DNA of 64,000 nucleotides. It comes from Siphonodentalium dalli. Taxonomy: Eukaryota; Mollusca; Scaphopoda; Gadilida; Siphonodentaliidae. The stretch lies in NCBI GenBank assembly GCA_032622095.1, contig CP136064.1:247785827-247849826 (forward strand), read 5' to 3'. The notes below the pieces were generated by a model. It had not been told where the DNA came from. It searched no databases and saw nothing but the letters and a program-made list of their open reading frames with translations. The position numbers and the translations under genes were made by a program. This document shows positions 22,849 through 33,182 of this stretch, one piece after another. Each line of letters opens with the position of its first letter. Position 1 is the stretch's first letter.

Positions 22849-24055
22849 TAATCCCCTTCTCTCTAATTTGGACGGTTAGGGCACGAGGTGACAAGTCAAC
22901 GCGAAGCTGTCGCGCTCAGAGTAATCGCAGTGATAAAATGTAAACCGGGTGGAGAACATGGATTACGATTTGCTGGAACTATTTCTGAATCATGACGCTC
23001 ACACATAGAAGTTTTGAGGACCCTTTAGTTATCCTTACGGATAGAGGACATCACGTTTTACAGTGAGTAGAGTTTTTAGGACCCTTTAACCCTTTGAGTG
23101 CCAGGGGCCGATCTCACCGGCCCTAATTCACGGTGTGTAAAATCGGCCCTAAAAAAAAAAAAATTAGATTTTTTTTTGGGGTTGAATTTTTTTGGGTTGA
23201 ATTTTTTTTTGGGTATGCTTAAGCATGCTATAGCGAATTTAAAAACAAACTGGATAAAACCTTAGGGGCATGTTATAACTCAAAACTATCACCAAGTATT
23301 CATAGTAATAATTTTGATGCCCATGAAAAACATAAGATTCCCTGGCACTAAACCTACAAAATAAGTCTGTTAAAAAATATAAGAAAAAATTATTAAAATT
23401 GTAAAAAATTGTAAAAAATGATGAAAAATTGTTAGGCCAATGCATTCTCTTATATATGCGAGGCGACCTATGGTCGACTCGCATATATAAGAGAATGCAT
23501 TGGCACAGTGTATATGGGTTGATACAAAAATCGGACCTGGCACTCAAAGGGTTAATTATCATATACGCTTAGAGGACATCACGTGTTTTACAGTGAGTAC
23601 AGTTTTGAGGACCCTTTAGTTATCATATACGCTTAGAGGGCATCACGTGTTACAGTGAGTATTAGTTATCTTATACGGATAGAGGACTTCACGTTTTACT
23701 GTGAGTAGATTTTTGAGGACCCTTTAGTTATCCTTACACATAGAGGACATCACGTATTACAGTGAGTATATAACCCCCTTCTCTCTTATTTGGACGGTAA
23801 GGACACGAGGTTACGAGTCAACACGAAGCTATCGCGCTCAGAGTAATCGCAGTGATACAATGTAAACCGGGTGGAGAACATGGATTACGATTTGCTGGAA
23901 TTATTTCTGAATCATGACGCTCACACATAGAAGTTTTGAGGACCCTCTAGTTATCTTTACGGATAGAGGACATCACGTTTTACAGTGAGTAGAGTTTTGA
24001 GGACCCTTTAGTTATCCTTACACATAGAGGATAACGTTTTACAGTGAGTATATAT
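22849..24055. repeat. ~58-bp minisatellite and a duplicated ~180-bp leader
   Basis: Units of the form GAGGACCCTTTAGTTATC...ATAGAGGACATCACGTTTTA...CAGTGAGTA recur at 23020-23085, 23556-23770 and 23940-24050. A single-copy-like leader (CCCCTTCTCTC...GATTACGATTTGCTGGAA...) is present at 22849-23010 and again at 23772-23940, so the whole block is duplicated. The MITE at 23086-23555 interrupts the first block. Confidence 0.8.
23086..23555. mobile_element. TTAA-flanked MITE with CCCTTTGAGTGCCAGG termini and one cassette hairpin
   Basis: TTAA+CCCTTTGAGTGCCAGG at the left mirrors CCTGGCACTCAAAGGG+TTAA at the right. It splits a minisatellite unit (CCCTTTAGTTATC elsewhere). Only the right-hand hairpin of the shared cassette is present (about 23434-23507), preceded by the same AT-rich GTAAAAAATTG spacer. 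It is non-autonomous. Confidence 0.8.
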
Positions 24056-24620
24056 CTCTGAATCGGTCGCCATCTCGACGTTCGACTTATTGAGTTGGGG
24101 GAGACCCGGAAAAAGTGGATCAGAGTGGATAGCCGGAATTATTTCAATACTAGCAAATGGTTCGGAATCTACCCGTTCTATAAAATAAGGTCGTGACCAG
24201 ATGACAATGCATTAGTTTTTATTCATTTCCGCCGAAAACCAGGTATACTAAAAATTGTGTAGCCCAGTATAACATTTTCGTCGACATTTTTTACGGTTTT
24301 ATCACATTGATCATTCCTGGGCGATTGCGCATGTCGATAATCACATTCCCATCTACTCGAAACACTTTTGTCGGTGTCTAATGCAATATACATGCATTGG
24401 AATATGACAATATTTCAATTTGCAAAGTTTGAGATGACACGCGTTATGCGGATAATTCATGACTCATACCCGGTACACATCATGGGAATTTTGACAATTT
24501 TATTACAACTTCAATGAATTGAAAAAACTCGTATACCTTGTCTGAGTATGTCCATATATTTAAAAACTTGAACTATAAAAATGTTTGAAGGATTTGTGGT
24601 TGATAAAGGGCAATAAATCA
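24056..24620. other. Unannotated stretch
   Basis: No supported feature is seen. Confidence 0.4.
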
Positions 24621-24722
24621 GCCAAATATATGACTCCGACTGAACTAAATATCGTAGATTCCCGTGCCAAGTTTTTAAAATATTTACTGGAAAATGACGG
24701 AATACAGGCTCGGAAAAAAGAT
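24621..24722. repeat. Dispersed repeat, direct relative at 26541-26665
   Basis: GACTCCGACTGAACT, ATCGTAG, TTCCC, GTGCCAAGTT and AAAATGACGGAATACAGGCT recur in the same order and strand at 26549-26660. Confidence 0.6.
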
Positions 24723-24747
24723 GAGTCCCAGGATGTGGAGAAATGGC

Positions 24748-26532
24748 AATAGAGACCTTTCGCAAAACTCACGTTTACGATTACGGATACGGATAGGGTA
24801 CTACGTCACCAACCTTTGTGTACTTTATAATCGTTCTCGTATTTTACTATCCGTAATAACGGTTACGATTTCATGGTTTCTAATAAGCTCAAATAACACC
24901 TGAAATTTATTTTCTGCAATATATCACTTTACTCCGTTCGAGACTGTATATTTATATCATGTAAACCATCCAGTTGTATTGAGCTACGACCTCGATATTC
25001 TGTTAAGATTGACAATGTCTCTACTCCTCGTCGTGAATCACGAGCGTCCCGCGAAATAAGATCGCTATTCACAACGGATAGCAATCGCTGGCTGCGACAG
25101 AAAACTGTACAGTAAGAGGAGTGCACTATGAAACCAGTCGCCAAAAATATAGTATATATTGTGCGATGCACGAGGAGTTTTGCGTGATTATTATGTGCAA
25201 GATAGTACACAATATATAGTGAAATTTAACAATTATTTAATTCAACAAACAACCCATGGTGGTGTCCTAACGTGTGCCGTTATATAATATTATGCCTCAG
25301 GAGAGCCTAAAGAATGGCATAACCCTATTAATGAACAGATTTTGTGTTCTCTTCCCCTTTCCCGAATTCAATTTAATAATATTCGGTTTTCGGTAGAAGT
25401 TGGGATTTATATATCTCTCTCGTAGAGTCTATAATGCAGGGCATTTTAAAATTACATGGAATTCATAACCGATTTTAAAATTACATGGAATTCATAACCG
25501 AGTTCTAAGTTACATAAAGTACTCTGAGTAATCTGAACCTACTCTGGATCCCGATTCAACTGGTAAGTAGTGATTTCTGCTCCTGAACCGTAACTAAAAG
25601 AATATTTGGCATCATCCACCGACATCACCAGAGCTCAGCAGTCTCTGTCAGTTTTGTTCTTTGCATTTATTTGTAATTTTAAAAAACACGCACAAATGCG
25701 GCATTTAAAGGTACTCAATCCGATTAGATGTCCCCATATCATCAGATTCCAACAACAATTTTTTTTGAAATGCCGCTTCTGTTATCAGAATCGAGTAATG
25801 GCTCAAAATTAATGCTAACTACAGTAACTGTCAACTATATTATAAAATTGCCCAAAACCTGTTATTTATCAACATTTTGTTCAACGAAATTTTGCCGGTT
25901 TGTCAAATATCTGACAAAAAAAGCAACTTGATGCACATCGCTTCTACCTTGTCGACTTTGTTTCAATTTGGTAATAACAAATAAGAAGTGATGCACATCA
26001 GCGAGCTCATCAACCTTATGTCGGATTTCCTAAACCCAAAGAGGTGAAGCCGAAATCGCATTGAAATCAAATCGCGGACTTGAAGGGGCTTGAACGATGG
26101 CGTCGTGGTTGATGTGAGGTCCAAATTCAGGAACCACTCTTCCCCATCAACATAACGTCTATCTGGTCATCCATGCTAACAACGAACTGAATTTCCACCA
26201 CATATGACCTGGCATTTATATCTGTATTGCCACAATATATCACGAGAATCCCGGGTCGTACGTTGTGACTGGTCGAATTATTGACAATATTAACAGGTCA
26301 TGATTATCGAATTGTTGCAAATGAGACGATAAGTGAAGTATTAAGGGACTGTATACCAGACACACGCTTTAAGTTGTAAAAGTGGTACGAAATAATGATC
26401 GTACGTGTTCGTCAAAACTCTTACGCGTAATCGTTTTGCGAAAGGACTTTTTGGCCATACGGATAGACTTACGACTACGAATAGCTATCCGTATTCGTAA
26501 TCGTAAACGTGAGGATGCGAAAGGTCTCTATT
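24748..26532. mobile_element. 1.78-kb segment bounded by ~48-bp inverted repeats (candidate non-autonomous transposon)
   Basis: Left arm AATAGAGACCTTTCGCA...CACGTTTACGATTACGGATA pairs with the right arm TATCCGTATTCGTAATCGTA...TGCGAAAGGTCTCTATT. No flanking target duplication was found, and the flanks themselves are related repeats, so it may instead be two inverted copies of one repeat. The interior has no recognisable transposase. It includes a 29-bp tandem duplication at 25443-25500. Confidence 0.45.
25443..25500. repeat. 29-bp perfect tandem duplication
   Basis: ATTTTAAAATTACATGGAAT plus TCATAACCG occurs twice without a gap. Confidence 0.9.
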
Positions 26533-26540
26533 AACTCCAA

Positions 26541-26740
26541 CAAAACGACTCCGAGTGAACTCAAAATCGTAGGTGCGTATAGGTTCCCATGCTAGTTGAT
26601 ATATGTGCCAAGTTAAAAAAAACATGACCAGAAAAATGACAGAATACAGACTCGGACAAAATTCCGGACGCACGCACACACGGACGGGCGGACGAGGGTC
26701 ATTACTATAGTCCTCCGACCGAATGTCGGGGACAAAAAGC
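26541..26740. repeat. Dispersed repeat ending in CACACGGACGGGCGGACG tract
   Basis: Third copy of the plan seen at 2556-2940 and 18214-18880. It ends CTATAGTCCTCCGACCGAAT, comparable with ATATAGTCCGCCGAAAAT at about 18845. Confidence 0.6.
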
Positions 26741-26913
26741 ATAGTAACCAAACCATTTGATGGATCTGAATGCACCCTGAGTTATATGTCATGCCTTCAT
26801 GGTAGAGTGCTAATAGTTCTGATAGCCGGTTGCATTTTGTACAAGAACAATAAGTGGTCCAGTATATGTCGGTCGGCTTGTCGAATATTTGCTAGGCCGC
26901 CAAATATTCCAGG

Positions 26914-27060
26914 TGGTGAAAAATAACAGGTTTCAAAAATCGATATCTGATAACTCTGAGCTTTGATTGGTGGGTTCCTCGTCTCGAATCAAATATTGTT
27001 TACCCCCGAAGCCAAAGCAATAGTAATTTAGGAGAGTTAATTCGGATTATGTATCTTTAA
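26914..27060. repeat. Dispersed repeat, inverted copy of 19050-19192
   Basis: TGGTGAAAAATAA...GAGCTTTGAT...GTGGGTT...CGAATCAAAT...TTCGGATTATGTATCTTTAA is the reverse complement of 19050-19192, with moderate divergence. Confidence 0.65.
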
Positions 27061-27469
27061 GCCCTTTATACCGGTAGTGTGTGTATACAACGAACTACAC
27101 TGCCCTTGCTATCAAATCACGTATACATATGTTTTGAAGTTATAAATGAATCATGTTCGTTTGGCGTCTCAGCAGACATAAAAGTACAAGCCACATAAAA
27201 GGCAACAGAAAAAATGCAACACATAAAACATAGAAATAATACTTTATCGAACGCTGGGGTCACATGTTCACTCCTCCCTGAGACCATAGAGGAGGAGGGT
27301 TGAGCTTTATCGAAATTTAAGTATACACGGATTTCATCCACTCGCAACAAAACATTGTATTTACGTAGCACAAGGTATGTCCAACGACCAAAATACCATT
27401 CCTTTTAGATTAATCTAATCATATATAGCTTAAATAAAAAAAAATTGGAACAACAAGATAATCAAATCA

Positions 27470-27542
27470 AGAAGAAGAATAAGAAGAAGATGAGGAGGAG
27501 GAGGAGGAGGAGAAGAAGAAGAAGAAGAAGAAGAAGAAGAAA
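27470..27542. repeat. (GAA/GAG)n polypurine tract
   Basis: About 70 bases of pure purine except two Ts, with GAA blocks flanking a GAG core. It is a near-mirror repeat of the type that can form triplex DNA. Confidence 0.9.
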
Positions 27543-27950
27543 CTGCTAAAGTACCGAGTTTGGAATACCGATGAAATTACCAGCCCAAGCAACTCACACA
27601 CTTGTGCCTCAATTCCATGTGTATTAGTAAATATTCTTCAGATACATTAAAATATGCTTACAGTAAAGACTAGAGGAAAATAATATAAACAATCCTTTAT
27701 ATCTAGAGCTGTTTTTTGTAGATGGAACAAAACGTCTCGAAGTGCAACCGATCTCCAAAACCAAGCGACTGCATCAGAGGATGAATCGTGTCCCTCCAGT
27801 TCGCGGTCAGTTCCATATCGCCTACCTAGGCTGGTCTCTCCCAAATCATCACCATCCACATCAGAGGAGTACGACAGCGCGCGAATATATAACCAATACG
27901 GTTACGAAGAGATTATAAGGTTAGCAATAGATACCTTTCGCATTATGAAC
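27543..27950. other. Unannotated stretch with one coding-like minus-strand frame
   Basis: A minus-strand frame of 70 codons (27859-27647), extendable upstream to a stop at about 27895, reads ...SSDVDGDDLGETSLGRRYG... It has no recognised domain and no good splice acceptor in the open interval, so no gene is called. Confidence 0.3.
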
Positions 27951-27952
27951 TA

Positions 27953-28167
27953 AAGTAATGCCCTAATTAATCGACTCCATAACCACAGCAGAATTATGGG
28001 TAACTTTTCAGGATTTAGTCGGAAATATGGCTTGTTGCCATTCATCGGAAAGCTCTCCCCGAGAGCTTTCCGATGAATGGCTACAAGCCATATTTCCGAC
28101 TAAATCCTGAAAAATTACCCATAATTCTGCTGTGGTTATGGAGTCGATTAATTAGGGCATTACTGTA
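27953..28167. mobile_element. TA-flanked 215-bp foldback MITE (Tc1/mariner-like ends)
   Basis: Left AAGTAATGCCCTAATTAATC...AGGATTTAGTCGGAAATATG pairs with right CATATTTCCGACTAAATCCT...GATTAATTAGGGCATTACTG; the two halves meet at GGAGAGC/CCGAGAGC-type centres. TA lies on each side (27951-27952, then 28166-28167 counting the edge TA). CAGT-type ends with TA duplication are typical of Tc1/mariner MITEs; the assignment is by ends only. A second copy's right end is at 1-48. Confidence 0.75.
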
Positions 28168-28536
28168 CTACTGACAAGAATTACCAATACCTGTAATAGT
28201 AGTCGTAAAAAACCCGTTTCGCAGAATTGACGACCACGAGTCAGTTGGTGAGAAAATAGTACCGTTCAGACTTCTTGCCCATCGCATTAAGGTTATCAGT
28301 TATTATTTTGTACTCAAAGGCCCTTTTAATTTTCGAGTCACCGATTATTTTTCTATAGTGTCTTGATATATGGTTTTAATAACAATATATGCCGTAAAAT
28401 ATGATTAAACTACTATTATTCATCATCAGTTGAAACGGCTGTGTCTCAGAAGATGCCCATAGAGAAATAGAAAGATTTTCCCCCGTTACGGCTCCCAGAT
28501 TTCAAACTAAAATTTGTCTCATGATTTTCATTGGAA
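28168..28536. other. Unannotated stretch
   Basis: No supported feature is seen. Confidence 0.4.
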
Positions 28537-28576
28537 GGGGAATAACTCTATATATTAAGATACAGAGTTATTCCCC
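28537..28576. repeat. 13-bp stem hairpin
   Basis: GGGGAATAACTCT and AGAGTTATTCCCC are inverted around 14 bases. The right arm doubles as the start of the dispersed repeat at 28564, and the relative at 436 lacks the left arm. Confidence 0.6.
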
Positions 28577-28787
28577 ATCTATTGAAAATAGTGAAACTTT
28601 AGCAAAGAACAAGCACAGAGCACAGTACAAGTTGATATATCAACAAAAACAACATGTTCACAGTATATTACACCGAATAAGTTGATAATACAATTTTTGG
28701 AGCTTCTTCTTTCTGAAAGTGGTATATAATATGGCATTTGTTTTATATAAAATTATCTGGGGGTTCGAAAATTAAGTGGGCCTTTAA
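28564..28787. repeat. Dispersed repeat, copy 2 (relative at 436-650)
   Basis: Collinear with 436-650 up to CGAAAATTAAGTGGGCCTTT, where a TTAA-flanked MITE starts. See copy 1 for the shared words. Confidence 0.7.
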
Positions 28788-28848
28788 CCCTTTACCCAAC
28801 AGAACGGCCCTGTGCCAATGCATTATCTTATATATGCGAGTCGACCTA
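28784..28848. mobile_element. Left end of the TTAA-flanked MITE family, truncated
   Basis: TTAA+CCCTTTACCCAACAGAACGG and the first hairpin arm are present to CGACCTA, after which sequence homology stops at a poly-T. It has no right end. The related locus at 436-650 is the pre-insertion sequence. Confidence 0.75.
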
Positions 28849-29206
28849 TTTTTTTTATTGGCTGAGAATTGAAACTCAACAAGAGTAAAATTGGATGAGA
28901 GTTCTTTTTTTTTGTGTAGGTTAGGTGAATGTGCAGTGCTGTAGTATGGTATTGTGCATTAAAATATGAAACTTTTATAGGAAGCATGCAGATTTCTAAC
29001 TTTTTCAAATGACAGTTTTGCCAAGAATGTATACACAGACATTTCAGTAGCTCTTTTTGAGAAATTATATTAACCTGGTACACACATAAACTTACTTTTA
29101 AATTGGTAAACAAAGAGGTTTTTTTTACGAGTGTTTCATGAAATTTCAGAAAAATTGCATTTTAATATTTAAAATAATTTAATCATGGTTAGATTAGTCA
29201 GGGTAG
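28849..29206. other. Unannotated AT-rich stretch
   Basis: Starts with poly-T directly at the MITE break. No supported feature is seen. Confidence 0.4.
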
Positions 29207-29872
29207 TGTATACTAAGATGAATAAAGTCTATCTATATTAAACGTACTTCTCATTCAAAGTTACTATGCTTCAAATATGTTGAAACTCTGATGGTAAAAG
29301 AATTAAGTTCTGCCTTGATTTCAAAAATCTGTTAACCCTTCACCCAACAGAAGGGCCCTGTGCCAATGCATTCTCTTATATATGCGAGTCGACCATAGGT
29401 CGCCTCGCATATATAAGAGAATGCATTGGCTTAACACATTAAAAATTATAAAATTGTTAAAGAATGTAAGAAAAAATTGTAAAAAGTGTTAGGCCAATGC
29501 ATTCTCTTATATATGCGAGGCGACCTATGGTGTATACTAAGATGAATAAAGTCTATCTATATTAAACGTACTTCTCATTCAAAGTTACTATGCTTCAAAT
29601 ATGTTGAAACTCTGATGGTAAAAGAATTAAGTTCTGCCTTGATTTCAAAAATCTGTTAACCCTTCACCCAACAGAAGGGCCCTGTGCCAATGCATTCTCT
29701 TATATATGCGAGTCGACCATAGGTCGCCTCGCATATATAAGAGAATGCATTGGCTTAACACATTAAAAATTATAAAATTGTTAAAGAATGTAAGAAAAAA
29801 TGGTAAAAAGTGTTAAAAAAAAGATTTTTTTTAGGCCGATGCATTCTCTTATATATGCGAGGCGACCTATGG
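29207..29872. repeat. Tandem duplication (~324 bp) of flank plus left half of a MITE
   Basis: TGTATACTAAGATGAATAAA starts at 29207 and again at 29531. Each copy runs through ~125 bp of unique flank, TTAA (29332 or 29656) and the MITE's left end to GGCGACCTATGG in the second hairpin. The breakpoint therefore falls within a hairpin loop region. The copies are nearly identical. Confidence 0.88.
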
Positions 29873-30056
29873 TCGACTCGCATATATAAGAGAATGCATT
29901 GGCACAGGGCATAACTGTAACTATCACAATGTGGTCAAGGAGCCGGTTCCAATGATATCCATATTTGTATGGTTCTATTGAGACAGATCGAAGATAGTTT
30001 AGGCTGTTGAAGCTTTATTTGGCCGGTTTTGGCCGGTTTGTTGGGTAAAGGGTTAA
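29332..30056. mobile_element. TTAA-flanked MITE, copy 3, with duplicated left half
   Basis: Two left ends (TTAA+CCCTTCACCCAACAGAAGGG at 29332 and 29656) share one right end (TTGTTGGGTAAAGGG+TTAA at 30053-30056). 29656-30056 is the complete unit; it is close in sequence and length to the copies at 7558 and 31783 (two ~74-bp inverted hairpins, then CACAATGTGGTCAAGGAGCC...). Confidence 0.85.
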
Positions 30057-30265
30057 TTTAATTTTCAGGACATACATAGTCAGTTGCAGGCTATGTGGTT
30101 GAATGCGGAGCTCGCGTGCCCATTATTGGCTTCTCGAAACCGTGATCGTAACTGCGAATATGCAAACACGACGGATAGAACCAACACAAATTGTAGTGAC
30201 GTAGTACCCTATTCATAAATCTTATCAGTAGAAGTTCATTATGCGAAAGGTGTCCATTATAAAAA
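30057..30265. other. Unannotated spacer
   Basis: It contains ATGCGAAAGGTGTCC, resembling the GCGAAAGGTCTC arm at about 26517. Otherwise nothing is recognised. Confidence 0.35.
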
Positions 30266-31625
30266 TTCACCCACACATTGAAAACAATTTTTGAAAGAAC
30301 AGTCAATGTTATCATAGAGAGGTTTTCCAAAACTTACTATTACAATTAGCAGTTAGCTCCCATGGCTCAAACATCGTTAAATCATTGGACGACGGGAGAC
30401 AGTCTGTCACTTGCTCACTCAGGAACAGTATATCCAGAGATTATCGTTATCGATCTGTTGCAGACCCAACCTCTGATGAGCAGTGCATTTTATTTGCCGT
30501 AAGGACAACTGGGACTGAAGCTTATAGATATGCGCCATAAATAAACTCTCTCAAATGACTCGGCCCTATTACCGAAGACGGTCTGCTGGCAGATGCACAT
30601 TAAATCTTTGAGGCAAATCATTGTCCATAATTATGAGTCTTTTAAATTCATCCACTATATCAAACATTTTCCTTTATGTTATATTATTGCATATATAGAA
30701 TTACACATGAGGCATTTCATGTGATACCCATGCGTATGGACAGATAGATCACATCACACATTGAAAACAATTTCCGAAAGGCCTGCTACTGTCTTGTCCA
30801 AGTTGTTAAAATCTCACCACATATTGAAACCAATTTCTGAAAGCACAGTAAATTTCCTATCATAGAGATGTTTTCCAAAACTCACGATTACAATTAGCAG
30901 TTAGCTCCCATGGCTCAAATAGCATTAAATCATTGGACGACGGGAGCCAACCTAACACGTATTCACTAACAGTATACTCAGAGAGTATCGACCTGCAGCA
31001 GACCCAACCTCTGATGAGCAGTACATTTTATTTGCTTTAAGGACAACTGGGACTGAAGCTTATATATATGCGCCATAAATAAACGCCCTCAAAGGACTCG
31101 TCCTCATTTAGAACGTCCTGAAGCGGTCTGCTGGCAGATACATGTTAAATATATATGAGGCAAATCATTGTCCATATGGGTGTTTCTCAATTCCTATATA
31201 CACAATGTAATATTCTTTATTTCTTCAAATTAAAGAGCAGGTAAATTTACATGTGTACATTAATTTTATACATTATGTCTGCTATATAGTAGTGTGTTGG
31301 GGCACGACTGAAGCTACAATGTTCACGATATAGCTTAGAACAGTGTCAGTCTAAGTACCAAGAATCAGACGAATAAACATGTGAATGTTGCTTCTAGGAG
31401 AATGGCAGAGTTCCAACTCTGGACAGAGAGAACACATTTAGTAAAATATTTATAAAAAAACTGGCAGTGTCTATGAACATGCAATGAAAATTTCCGTCAT
31501 AAATGGCTGCTACATGTCCTAATTGTTAAACTCCCTTCACACATTGAAAACAATTTCTGAAAGTAATGTCTTATACTAGCGTGGTTTTGTGAACTCACTA
31601 TGATAATTAGCTGTTAGCTCCCTTT
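30266..31625. repeat. Three divergent tandem copies of a ~370-bp segment
   Basis: Copy 1 is about 30268-30630, copy 2 about 30814-31177 and copy 3 (partial) about 31503-31625. Shared words are CACATTGAAAACAATTT, ATTAGCAGTTAGCTCCCATG, AAATCATTGGACGACGGGAG, CAGACCCAACCTCTGATGAG, GGACAACTGGGACTGAAGCT and TGCGCCATAAATAAAC. The islands are strongly conserved between copies while the linkers have diverged. There is no long open frame across them. Confidence 0.8.
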
Positions 31626-31782
31626 GTCCCACCATTTACATAGCGCCACAAAAAACTTGTTCAGTCACGAGGAAGGCATATCGCGGCTTCCATAAAATCT
31701 GAAATCGATGACGTTTGCCTCTCGGATGTCTACCAGCGTTCGATTTTCCTGTGTGTGTTTTTCAAAAGCACAGATAGGATAA

Positions 31783-32182
31783 TTAACCCTTTACCCAACA
31801 GAACGGCCCTGTGCCAATGCATTCTCTTATATATGCGAGTCGACCATATGTCGCCTCGCATATATAAGAGAATGCATTGGCTTAACACATTAAAAATTAT
31901 AAAAATAAAAATAAAAATTATAAAAATGGTAAAAAGTGTTAAAAAAAGATTTTTTTTTAGGCCAATGCATTTTCTTATATATGCGAGGCGACCTATGGTC
32001 GACTCGCATATATAAGAGAATGCATTGGCACAGGGCATAACTGTAACCATCACAATGTGGTCAATGAGCCGGTTCCAATGATATCCATATTTGTATGGTT
32101 TTATTGAGACAGACCCAAGATAATTTAGGCTGTTGCAGCTTTATTTGGCCGTTTTTGGCCGGTTTGTTGGGTAAAGGGTTAA
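31783..32182. mobile_element. TTAA-flanked MITE (piggyBac-like), copy 4
   Basis: TTAA+CCCTTTACCCAACAGAACGG at left and GGTTTGTTGGGTAAAGGG+TTAA at right. It has the same double-hairpin interior as 7558-7948, with a shorter AT-rich spacer containing AAAATAAAAATAAAAATT. No transposase. Confidence 0.88.
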
Positions 32183-32237
32183 CCGAGTAGTTATTCGATA
32201 TATAGGAAATGTTTAGATAGTAAGTTCAACAAACTAC
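32183..32237 (-). repeat. Solitary relative of the 34.5-47.3-kb satellite monomer
   Basis: GAGTAGTTATTCGATATATAGGAAATGTTTAGATAGTAAGTTCAACAAAC-like sequence (read in pieces GAGTAGTTAT, AGGAAATGTTTAGATA, AAGTTCAAC) is the reverse complement of the satellite core, including the GTTGAAC start found in the complete element at 34308. It supports a dispersed-element origin for the satellite. Confidence 0.6.
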
Positions 32238-32992
32238 CTTCCAATCAATTGAGTAGAAATGGAAAATCAACAGATATATCTAATTGCATGATTATTAGCA
32301 TGGAATATTTGGTTGGGTATTTAACATAATAGTCGTTCATGTGGATAGGGAGTTTCAATAATACTCTGAACTAGATATTGATTCTATACACATTTCATGT
32401 AATGTGCGATAATAGTCAAATATGACTGCTCATATTCTGCTAAATGTTTGGTATTAAGGACATTTCCCCCACCCCCAACACAAGTTTGCTATTTGACTCA
32501 AATTATAGAGTAGAAAAACAGTTAAAATGGAATGCAGAACATACACTGACTTGAGGAAATGATTTTATGTTGCTCAAAATTATAACATTACAATTTACAA
32601 ACATGAACGATGATAATTCATTTCCATTATGAACAAACATGCACCTAATACGCACACGCTTGACTACCAAAAGATAACAAATCGGGGTTCACGATGAGAT
32701 GGCTATTGGCATATAATCGCGACCACGGGAGGCACGCGTGGTTTCGATTGACTATCATATTTAATCTGAATGGTAATAACTCTATAAAGAATGTACATTT
32801 ACGAAATAACGGCGATTTGTATGAGAAATTACAACACCACAATAGATCAACTACGATGAAATATAAGTCAAATTCTTCTATAGGGTGGGTGGGCTTGGGG
32901 AAGACTAAATAATTAACAATTCAATGTGCAACATGATTGTTATTCTTCCAAAGGAGAACAAATGACAATATATGGAAATGAAATTGATGGAA
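32238..32992. other. Unannotated stretch
   Basis: Overlapping frames at 32645-32912 on both strands lack recognisable domains and splice context. Nothing is called. Confidence 0.4.
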
Positions 32993-33182
32993 AATGTGTA
33001 TGTAATCAAGAAATGTGTATGTAATCAAGAAACTGTGTATGTAATCAAGAATGTGTATGTGATCAAGAATGTGTATGTGATCAAGTAAATGTGTATGTAA
33101 TCAAGAATGTATATGTAATCAAGAAATATGTATGTAATCAAGAATGTGTATGTAATCAAGAAAATGTGTATGTAATCAAGAA
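32993..33182. repeat. ~18-20-bp minisatellite, ten copies
   Basis: TGTGTATGTAATCAAG plus 2-4 As is repeated ten times with single-base variants (TGATCAAG in two units). Confidence 0.92.

Noticed and set aside
27647-27895. Minus-strand frame with SSDVDGDDLGETSLG
   Set aside because: It looks coding-like, but no good acceptor lies in the open interval, no start context was identified and no family is recognised.
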